Origin: Rhea pennata
Taxonomy: Eukaryota > Chordata > Aves > Rheiformes > Rheidae
Assembly: GCF_028389875.1 (NCBI RefSeq)
Contig: NC_084687.1
Span: 7,848,157-7,912,156 of the forward strand
Length of the DNA stretch: 64,000 bases
Direction of reading: 5' to 3'
Positions 54,001 through 62,137 of this stretch are shown in pieces (within the stretch, counting starts at the first letter, position 1; each line of letters begins with the position of its first letter). The notes under the pieces are model-generated. The model saw only the letters and a program-made list of their open reading frames with translations. It ran no database searches and was not told the origin of the DNA. Both the position numbers and the translations under genes were made by a program.

Positions 54001-54751
54001 ACTAACAAACATTACAGCACTCATTGCAGTGGATGCACGAGCATTTCCCTATAAACTAGTGCGGCACTGGAGCCTGGGGAAAATGCTAGTGTGGTTATTC
54101 AGATTACTGTCTCCTTCATGTCTTGGCCAAAGTGCCAGATGCCAGTGGGACACAAAACTGCCCAGAACCACATGGCATTTATCTGAATATCTGCTCCTTA
54201 TTTGGGGGGAGGAAGGGAGGGAATGGGAAGGGGGTTCTAGTGAAATGAAAAAAACTATCTCAAGTGGCAACTAGAGATTCCTGACAGAAATAGATGTATC
54301 ACTGATACAACAGATTGCAATGGGGAGAAGAGGCAGGGGCACTATACTCCTCACTATACCCCTAGTTGTAATACCAGGACAAAGTGAAACCGTATCTTGA
54401 GAAGTGTATTCACAAAGGAGGAAACAGGAAGCACTCGCATAATTATTTAAAAAACAATTTTACTTTTGAACACAAACTATTAAGTTACTCTTCTATCTTT
54501 ACATTCTTTTTGCTCTAGTTAAATCCTGCATCTCAATTCGGCTCTAAAATTCATAAAGAAATCTTACTGTCACATGCAAATCCTGTCCCCATTCGCAGAG
54601 AAGTGACGGAGAGGTTCCCTTCAAAATCAACTGAGATACAGAACTGTGCCTTAAGCAAACTTACCAAAAATTCATCTACAAATGCTTCTTGGTTGAGCTT
54701 CTTGCTTTGGGCCCTTTCCAGGTTTTGCAGCAGAATTTCCCTTTGGTCCAT
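35963..54751 (-). CDS. PTPN22: PTPN22, lymphoid tyrosine phosphatase LYP/PEP (21 coding exons, complete)
   Basis: PTPN22 is a cytosolic tyrosine phosphatase of haematopoietic cells that dephosphorylates LCK, ZAP70 and related kinases and binds CSK. Exons: 54751-54665, 50756-50648, 49711-49635, 48685-48590, 48194-48156, 47676-47605, 47508-47449, 47042-46900, 46293-46227, 45291-45214, 44677-44585, 43010-42934, 41835-41078, 40036-39926, 39787-39657, 39121-39094, 38700-38620, 38327-38221, 37550-37520, 36780-36703 and 36027-35963. They total 2388 nt, or 795 residues (human 807). The start MDQREIL and end TWNI match human. The catalytic residues fall at the human numbers: WPD Asp195, Cys227 and Arg233. 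Ser35 in KKQSTKY is kept. The C-terminal half is Pro/Ser rich and diverges, except for the P1, P2 and CTH motifs. PTPN12 is excluded by the N-terminus and by BCL2L15 next door. Confidence 0.96.
38620..38700 (-). CDS. PTPN22: PTPN22 exon 17: P2 proline-rich motif
   Basis: It encodes [19 protein letters not shown], the counterpart of the human P2 motif ([18 protein letters not shown]). The core [12 protein letters not shown] is shared with P1 of the same protein. The short exon 16 (39121-39094, SVKLQSCQS) precedes it. Confidence 0.92.
39926..40036 (-). CDS. PTPN22: PTPN22 exon 14: P1 motif that binds the CSK SH3 domain
   Basis: The exon contains [17 protein letters not shown], matching human P1 ([14 protein letters not shown]). 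The arginine equivalent to human Arg620, the site of the R620W autoimmune variant, is present (residue 611 here, CGA at 39962-39960). The human valine before it is glutamate here, as in the P2 motif. Confidence 0.94.
40671..40688. repeat. A18 homopolymer in PTPN22 intron 13
   Basis: Eighteen consecutive A on the plus strand between exons 14 and 13. No repeat body is recognised. Confidence 0.8.
41078..41835 (-). CDS. PTPN22: PTPN22 exon 13: large interdomain exon
   Basis: The 758-nt exon encodes most of the Pro/Ser-rich interdomain region. It is poorly conserved overall but contains recognisable islands such as LTRTKSTPF and EDPYFSSL (human ITRTKSTPF and ENPYFSSW). The end was set at donor GTAAGT after SSLS, where the phase joins the P1 exon. 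The open frame runs on into the intron and is not coding there. Confidence 0.9.
42435..42612 (+). mobile_element. CR1 LINE 3' fragment (plus orientation), PTPN22 intron 12
   Basis: A 5'-truncated CR1 non-LTR retrotransposon tail of about 180 bp. It contains the typical CR1 3' region around GGAACAGGTTGCCCAGAGAG and GTTGGACTAGATGATCTCCA, and it ends in the diagnostic octamer-like repeat TTCTGTGATTCTGTGA. No coding part remains. It is antisense to PTPN22. The family points to a bird or other sauropsid host. Confidence 0.93.
46227..47042 (-). CDS. PTPN22: PTPN22 exons 8-9: WPD loop and PTP signature
   Basis: Exon 8 (47042-46900) holds [13 protein letters not shown], with the general acid Asp195, and ends IHC plus two bases. 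Exon 9 (46293-46227) completes it to [11 protein letters not shown], the HC(X5)R signature. The nucleophile codon Cys227 is at 46904-46902. All catalytic residues are intact, so the enzyme should be active. Confidence 0.96.
48539..48568. repeat. TA-rich simple repeat near PTPN22 exon 4
   Basis: An AT-only tract with TATA steps, ending 22 bp from the exon 4 donor (48590). It is followed by an A-run at 48568-48577. Confidence 0.7.
50757..54664 (-). other. PTPN22: PTPN22 intron 1 (3.9 kb)
   Basis: Between exons 1 and 2 only scattered chance open frames are seen, none matching a known family or flanked by good splice sites. No interspersed repeat or RNA gene is recognised. Confidence 0.65.
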
Positions 54752-57740
54752 GTTGCAAGAGACAGAGCGAGACTGGTCTGCCAAACCTGGGAACGGACAT
54801 GTCAAATGTGTGTCACAGCGGAAAGCACCAGCCTGGAGAGCGCTTGCTGCAGGCTGTGGTTTACTGACTTCATCACAAGTCTTAAAGGAAATTAGTGCGT
54901 AACAGATACCGTGGTCAAATAAAAAAACAAAACACAACCTGAGGCCCTAGCGCCTCCTTTTCAAACTACATGCAATTCACTTGTGCCCCCACAGAAAGAC
55001 TAAGCAGCACTAAGCCAGGCTCTTCAGCCTCTTCTGCTACCCAGCTTTCATCCTTTTGCTTTCACAAGCAATCCTCACTCAGTGTTCAGAAAGCTGTACA
55101 CCACAAAGATGACAGGTGTGCCAGAATGTCTGACTGTCAGACTTGCCTGCTCTCTCTGCAGTGCCTTGGCCCTAGCACACAGTCTCCCAAGTGAAAGCCA
55201 TGACACCTCTCTCCCTGGAGAGATATGCTGGCTGTATCTCATGCCCAGGCTTCCCTGCTAAATCATGAAACATTCAGCCAGCACTATTTTTCAGATAGCC
55301 TCAGTGAATTCTGGAAAGCCACCTAAGGAGCAGAGATTTACATCAGCGTGAAGAAGCCAAATGGCTGTCAGAAGGATGCTACTGTAAGTGTACAAATTAC
55401 TTCACTCATGTTTCCACGAACCTCTACCCTAGACAGGGATATTTACACCATTATTGAGCCAAGCAATTGTCCAGTCAACAAAGTAGTCTAACTTGAAGCA
55501 AATACACTGTCCCAGGTGTCTGTTGGTTGGAATGTGTCTCCTGCGTGTCCAATTGCTTCTCATATAGTGTATAACAATGATCAGAAATTGGGGATCAGAG
55601 GCAATTTCCTCAAAATCTGACTTCCTGGACTAATGAGATCCCATTTGAGTCTCACAAGCATTCAACAATATGAGATTTCATTTGATGAAAGACTTGTCCA
55701 AGTCATAGTGTGTTCCAATTCCCATGTTCCTTCACTCATCCTGCATTAACTCAAACGCAGACATTACTCCTCAGGCCCACGCTGTAGCTTACTACAAAGA
55801 TTGTCTCTTGTACAGCATACTGATCTAGGACTGCCTATTCATTTTTATAAAAGCTTTAAATAAAGCCATTTTGCAGCTGTGTCAGCAAAACACTAGGTTT
55901 TGTAAAGTTGTCTAAAATTGGATTAAAAAAAAACTAGTATCCAATGAATTCTTTCCAGTCCTTTTGCATATGTGGTCAGCAGTGAACCACTGCTCACTTG
56001 TTACCTAGCACTAGATTCCACTGGGACATACTATCTATGTTCCCCTCTTTTCACCTGGACTCTGTTGGTAAATGACACATAGAGCAGACAGATAAGAAAC
56101 TGGGAAGCCTCATGCATCAATCCAGATTAAAAACCTATTTCAGTGACCTCATCATTTAACTCTGGCAAGTTTGATGAAAAACATTCCATATGGCAGTTCA
56201 GAGTCCAGTCCTGTGATTCATGTCTCTGCTAAGGAATAATGGACAATGAAATCAGATACCGACTGATTAGATCAGATACTTCTCTACCTGTTGAGAAAAA
56301 AGATAGAGAAACAAGCAATAGGGTAAAAGAAAGGTGCCTTTTTAAAAGAGTAGAAGCGGCTAGACCAGAGAAACAGGAGTACTGAGTTCTATGCACACAA
56401 TCACAGTTATAACAAAGGGTCCTTCAGAGTTGGCAATACCAGTCTGAAAGGCACTTAGACGGGACAAAAATGTGATCTTACTTCAGCAACAGAAAATACA
56501 GGCTCTTATCAGCAGAAACTTCTAAATTATGAGATTGTGGAAGATTCTCCTGGAAAGCATAACCAAACAAAAAAGAAAGTGTGCCCTTGGTTTTTGAGTA
56601 CTATTTCCAGCCATCATCAGCAACACGCCACTGCCTTTGCCACTGTGAAGAATGATGAATACATCTGGCAGCTGCTGTAAGTGGAACAATGAATTGAGCA
56701 CACTCAATTCACTGGGTCACAGGAGGCTGCATTGCACTGTGAAATAGTTAGAAGGGAAAGTTTCAAACTCAGAATATCTTGTGACTAGCAGAGTCCCTAA
56801 AACAATATGCAAAATGCACAGTTCCCCTCCACCTTTGTAATTTTGTCTATTTTCCACATTAACTGTAACATATTATTAAAGACTCTTTAGACAGATGTTG
56901 AGCACATGAATTCAGCCTGCACATTTTATTCCACTGAACAGCACAATAGTTTCTGAACAAAGAAATAACACCCATGACCATACTTCAGGCCAACTCTTCC
57001 AGCCAGAATTCCTCTCTTCTAGTAGTTTGTGCTAGAAGACAGGATCAAAATCTTTTGATTCAGAAGATGAATTATGACAGCCTAATTCACTTCAGATGTA
57101 CTCTCAGTAACACTGACAGGCACTCAAAAAAAGCCCACGTGGTAAAGTGTAGATCACTTTGAAATAAGAAGTAGATGCAGAGAGCAAAGTCCCCTAATAC
57201 CATCCATTCTTCCTACTTGCAAGAGTGGGGTCACAAACTAAAACTAACAACCTGTCCCCCCCCCAAAACAACAAAAAAAAAAGTACAGGAATCACTACCT
57301 TAATCTTTCTAATGTCTCATATTGTGCACAAAGACTTCAGCTGTCCCAAGTTCAGTTAAAATTGAGAAGAGGAACAGAGTCATTGGATGTATTTCCCTGT
57401 CTATGGTTTCTCACAAATCCAGTACAGAATAACTTGCCTTTTGACAAGGTTTTTGCGCCAAGTGCTAAGAGGCAAAGAACTACTAATCATTGAAACAGAC
57501 ATCATTGTTAGTCTAAATTAAACAAAAATTTTAATTTTGTAAAAATTAGCCTTTGAACCACCTAGGAGAAACACAGACATGTTTAGAATATCCAATGAAA
57601 ATGCGCTTTAAAATGAATATTCATAGGACAAGTCTGAAAACTAGCACTGCAGCACTAAGCCTTTAACCTAGTAACCTTGAATAAGATCTAAAAACTCACT
57701 TCCATGGCCAAATTTAAGAGAAATGCAAGAAGTAAAACAA
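54752..57740. other. PTPN22 5' flank and PTPN22-BCL2L15 intergenic region
   Basis: Unlike PHTF1 and RSBN1, the PTPN22 start lies in ordinary AT-rich sequence with no CpG island, as expected for a tissue-restricted lymphoid gene. The sequence just upstream of MDQREIL should include the 5' UTR and promoter, but I cannot place the start site. I see no coding exon, repeat element or RNA gene in the rest of this 3 kb. Confidence 0.6.
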
Positions 57741-57758
57741 ATTAAAACAAACTGACTC

Positions 57759-57764
57759 TTTATT
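57759..57764 (-). terminator. BCL2L15: Poly(A) signal AATAAA of BCL2L15
   Basis: TTTATT on the plus strand gives AATAAA about 160 nt past the BCL2L15 stop. Cleavage would be near 57740. Confidence 0.6.
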
Positions 57765-57921
57765 TTTTGTTTGTAGTGATACAAAAAGAATCTCCTTTAC
57801 ACATTGCTTTTTCGGAAAGTTGTACTTGTGATCTCCCGAAGAAATATAAAAGTAATTGTCCTAATTAAATCAGTGAAAAACCCAGCTTCACCTTTTGGAA
57901 AGTAGCGTAGTCCTCTCCCTT

Positions 57922-57939
57922 TCAGTTGTCCAAGTTCTC
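57922..57939 (-). CDS. BCL2L15: BCL2L15 exon 4: five-residue terminal exon
   Basis: It encodes ENLDN and a TGA stop. It completes the GGWENL element that matches the human C-terminus (GGWENLES). Without it, reading through the exon 3 donor would give an unrelated end (VSMQSLL). Confidence 0.88.
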   Translation of the reverse strand, partial: ENLDN

Positions 57940-57942
57940 CTG

Positions 57943-57992
<50 letters not shown>

Positions 57993-60174
57993 CATGTGTA
58001 TTTATTTTAGAGAAAGAATTCAAGGCAGGTTTAAAGGAACTGGGAAGAAGAAAAAGATGTACATTCCTCTACAACTCCTTGCCAGACTTACATCAGCTTT
58101 CCACTCATAAAATGTAGTAAGCGGTACAGCTGTAAATTTACAGTGGCACAACTGTAAAGCTATGTGTGCAGGAAAGTACTTTTTGTATGACTGACCCTTA
58201 ATTATTTTTATTCTCATCTAACATAGCAAGCTTAACTCCTGAGATACTGAGGTAAGGAATTAAATTCTGACACTATGAAGTAGATGAGGAGTTTGATGTT
58301 GACTTCATTAAGACTTATTAACACATTAAGACCAATGCATTTAATGAAGTTGTGTTTCTGCAACTATAAGCAGAGTTAGTTGCTATACAAGGGGAGAGGA
58401 GAGGATGCTTTGGGCTGATAGGTACCAGTGGCTAGCTAAGCAAGGCACAGGGCAGAATGGCACTTTGGAAGGTTAAGAGAAGCAAAGAAACAGAGCGATA
58501 AATCCCAAGGCAAATATCACAGCAAACTTTGCATGCTCACCCATCCTCCACAGGACTCAATGTAGCTTCTCACTTGGGAATTTCCATTAATCAGTTCTGC
58601 AAGTTGAATGTAAGGGACCACAGCTGGAAATTTTTTTGCAATACACATTGCCAATTTCACAGAAACAGTGAGAAAAACTCTCTCATAGCAAAGCTCAGGA
58701 TTCTGGTGACTCCAGCTTCTGCTGAGAGAATCCACTGCAGCCCCAAACTTCTCTACCTGCAAACCAAAAGGATGGTTTGAGCTTTTTCTTTGTAAAGGAC
58801 CACATGGTATGTAAGTCTCAAAATCCTACAAATTCCTGAGTTTTCTTGTTCTACCCATGACTAAAGCAGGTGACTCCCTAAAGGTTTCTGGTGATGTCCC
58901 TACAATGTAGAACATTCAAGGCAGGGCTGTCCTGTACTGCTGCCTGTGTTACTGTGGCTTGCACAAACTACAGCAACAGACAAGCATGGTTGAGGGACCA
59001 AAAAGAACAGCTGATAGTCTAACCAGAGCTGCAAAGAACCTTAACTTAGACCTACATGCAGCACTTGCACCAAAACTGCACTGGCATGAGGAGCTCTGAC
59101 TGCAGAGCAGGCTCAAGCCAGGTCACCTATAGCAGACTGGAGCATCTGGTTTCCTCCCCTCAGCACAGTCTTCCTTTGTTTCTCTTGCACGTACAAGTTC
59201 CCCCCAACTGCAAACTAGAGATTCTCTCCTGCAATGACAGATCAGCTCAGGAAGTTCCAGGACTACTCTGATGATAAAAAGCAGCTCCTTTGGAAGGGGA
59301 CAAGGAGAAAAGTTTTGAGGAATCACCTACTTGTGTAAGTAAGGGCTTTGTTTAGACTCTGTTCTGGTGGCTCATGCACTGCTCCTTACATAGAAAGAAA
59401 AGGAGGGAGGCTTCTGGCTATCACATCCTTTTCCCTCAACATCTCTGATTCCTATAGCATAAGTTGTACTCTTCCCTAGGCTTTTGCTATTCTCCACCAA
59501 AATGGGATCACAAGGTTGGTCCACAAATAGCAGCTCAAGGGCTAGGCAGAAGAAGATATGCTTTACCTTTCCCTTGAGTACTTCAGCAACAACCTGTGAG
59601 GAATTTTCAAAATCTATGTTGCACTCATCCCCTATGCTTCTCAGATGACTGGCGATAACAACTGGGTCAAAATTACTTGGAGTTTCTTCTGCAGACTGCT
59701 CAGATTCTGAAACAACGAACAGAGGTAACAGGATTATGGCATAATTCATTAAAAGGTAGAGGAAGAGAGGGAATGCAAGCTTGCAAAAAAGCTTTTTTAA
59801 CTGTACTGCATTCAGACAGCTGTGTTAAAAGAGCACTAAGGTAGTTGGTCTCTCAAACACCCAGGAAATTAATACAGGAGAGGCTTGTGGTAAGACACAT
59901 GAAGATATGTAAAATTAAAGTTCTTAGGAAATATTATACAGTTATATATTCAGAGAGACCAAATCAAGGTGCCACAGGCAATTCAATATCCCAGGCTTTG
60001 TCCAGGTCTCTTCTCCTCATCTCAGCTGTTTCATGCCCAAGTTTCTGTTCATACCCATTCATATTTCTCCCAGGATATCCCTAGGGACTCTCTTTTTATC
60101 CCTCCATGTTTCAAGCAGCTTTTCCCTTCCACACTTCCAAAAACAAGTAAGGGAAGTATGAGGACTCAGAAGAT

Positions 60175-60226
<52 letters not shown>

Positions 60227-62137
60227 GGTTCCAGTGACAAAAGAGCATCAGTCAACTAGCAAAGTCCTGCTTGTATTCCCTCAGCATTTCTAGGTTGCAG
60301 ATCATTAAATGCTGACAATCTTCAGAGAATTCAGATGTCAAACTGAAGATCTCCACTGAACAAGTGTAAATTGCAATGTTTCAGTCTTATACAGAGATCC
60401 AAATTTGGGAAGGTTTTCACAGATGGACAAAAAGCATCCTTCACGAATTTCAAGTATAAAATCATTAGAACTTACCAGCTAAACTACTTAAAGAGTTTTT
60501 TGTTTGGTTGTTCCCCCCCCCCAGTTAAAGAAAGTATTTTCCCTTACAGTAGCCTAAGGAAAAAAAGAGAGTAATTTTTAATTTCTCTGAATATTACCAA
60601 GACAAGGTTCAGCCAGAAGCAGACACTCAGCACTGAAAATTTCATAGAATCATAGAATCAATAAGGTTGGAAGGGACCTCTGCAGATCATCTAGTCCAAC
60701 CCCCCTGCTCAAGCAGCATCACCTAGAGCATGTTAGACAGGGTTGCATCAGGAGGGCCTTGAATATCTCCAGAGAAGGAGACTCCACAATCTCTCTGGGC
60801 AACCTGTTCCAGTGCTCTGTCACTCTCACAGTGAAGACATTCCTCCTCATATTCAAGTGGAACTTCTGTGGTTCAGTTTTTGCCCATTGCCTCTTGTCCT
60901 GTCACATGGGACAACTGAAAAGAGTTTGTCCCCAAACAATAGTTTCAGCAACAGTATTTCCCTGTTTGACAAAAATATAAGGAACTGAAAACAGGATCTT
61001 TTAACAAAAAGTAGTGAGCAACTTTATCTTTAGACATCACTTCCCGATCCAACCCTCTCTTTCACCCAACTACCCTTTGCATGTCTGGCTGACATGCCAG
61101 TACTTCAGCACCCATAGCCCTCTGCAGAACTCCCTGCTAAGCCTCACTCAACACCAGGGATTCTGGAAAGATTCACCTGAGCTGCAGGCACCCCACATAG
61201 TGGAGCTTTCACATGCAAACAGGCAGTTTCCACAGTGGTCAAGACAGCGAAAGTAGATGTATGCACATCTAATCTATAAGGTGGAAACAAGCAATAGGCT
61301 GACTGGAGACTTTTCTTTAGGGAAAACTACAAATATGTTTCTATAAAGCTTTTGAGAAATTGGCTTTGCTCAATATTCAGTATCAGCAAGTTCCCAGTGT
61401 CCCCGAGACATTTTAGGTAGTTTGTTCTTCATCTGTGTTGCCAAGAAAATTATGGGAAAAGCAACGTGAATACAGGAGAAATTCTGAATTTCTTGCAGCA
61501 CTATTCAGCAAAACAGAAAATAGTCCAAATTATACTGGGAATTTTGTGAAGCAGAGACTATAGTCTGCCTTCCATTTTAAAGCAGCTGTTTTTATCCAAT
61601 AAATATGAAGGTATTAGTTTGGACTTTGGTTCATAACACCTTACTCAGTACATGTAGACATATGCGAGGTACAGTATCAGGCAGTACATTCCCAAGGCTA
61701 ACGCTTTGTTGGCTAACAAAAGATGCACTCACAGTCACCAGACGTGGAGAACACAATATTCTATCCTCCATACCCTGCCCATTTCCTTGACCCTCCTCCC
61801 ACCAAAGCAGACTGCAGCTGTGATCTTTCCACGATTTAAACAAATTCAAGTTGCTCTATTTTCCCCTAAAACAGAGATAACTCGTAAGTCATCACAAGTC
61901 TGCATTTTAAGGAACACAACAACCCCAAGTTAGAACTCTCCTTCCTTTAAATTTTCAGTCGGAACACTTCTCTATTAATCTTCAGCAAACACAAAAAATT
62001 TTCTCATTTCCTACCAAACTACAAGCCTCACCTCCTGAATCTTTCTCCAGATATCGGTAAACACTTTCCTCTTCATTTAAGAGATCAGAGAATAAAGCTT
62101 TTACAATGGATTCTGTCTGTTCCTCAAAAGTCCTCAT
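57922..62137 (-). CDS. BCL2L15: BCL2L15 (BFK), BCL-2 family protein (4 coding exons, complete)
   Basis: BCL2L15 is a small BCL-2 relative, reported as weakly pro-apoptotic and mainly gastrointestinal in mammals. Exons in transcript order: 62137-62032, 59706-59567, 58756-58541 and 57939-57922. They total 480 nt, or 159 residues, against 163 in human. The start MRTFEEQTESIV matches human TFEEQTECIV. Exon 2 carries a BH3-like LRSIGDE (residues 57-63). Exon 3 has YERVFLTVSVKL (human YERAFLAVSVKL) and ends CGGW. Exon 4 supplies ENLDN and the stop (human ENLES). Junction phases agree. The gene sits upstream of PTPN22 as in human. A T-run forms the last acceptor tract, and a CR1 fragment and a (TC)n repeat lie in intron 1. 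No CpG island covers its start. At 62356-62365 the minus strand holds CCACACCC next to AAACCACA, resembling KLF and RUNX sites; this is speculative. Confidence 0.93.
57947..57991. repeat. A45 homopolymer, U-run of the last BCL2L15 acceptor
   Basis: Forty-five uninterrupted A on the plus strand become 45 T in the BCL2L15 sense direction, ending just before ACCCCAG at the exon 4 acceptor. It acts as the polypyrimidine tract. Confidence 0.9.
59567..59706 (-). CDS. BCL2L15: BCL2L15 exon 2: BH3-like helix
   Basis: The exon encodes ESEQSAEETPSNFDPVVIAS and continues into HLRSIGDECNIDFENSSQ. The LRSIGDE core fits the BH3 pattern LxxxGDE more closely than the human sequence (LRMLGDQ). The exon starts in phase 1 and ends in phase 0. 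Confidence 0.92.
60177..60222. repeat. (TC)n microsatellite in BCL2L15 intron 1
   Basis: About 22 uninterrupted TC units; the BCL2L15 sense strand is (GA)n. Such pure homopurine-homopyrimidine tracts can form triplex DNA. Confidence 0.92.
60642..60934 (-). mobile_element. CR1 LINE 3' fragment (minus orientation), BCL2L15 intron 1
   Basis: About 290 bp of a 5'-truncated CR1 in the same orientation as BCL2L15. It ends at low coordinates with ATTCTATGATTCTATG on the minus strand, the CR1 3' octamer repeat. The blocks GAGCACTGGAACAGG and GTTGGACTAGATGATCT-like sequence are shared with the copy at 42435-42612. No coding capacity remains. Confidence 0.94.

Noticed and set aside
54752-54937. In-frame upstream extension of PTPN22 exon 1, starting at an ATG near 54937
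   Set aside because: The start MDQREIL matches human exactly, and the extension is Cys/Ser-rich sequence with no counterpart in known PTPN22.
54752-57740. A further gene between PTPN22 and BCL2L15
   Set aside because: Only short chance open frames are present, with no paired splice sites or recognisable peptide.
58517-58540. BCL2L15 ending by read-through of exon 3 (VSMQSLL)
   Set aside because: A GTGAGC donor lies exactly where human splices, and the next exon restores ENLDN, matching human ENLES.
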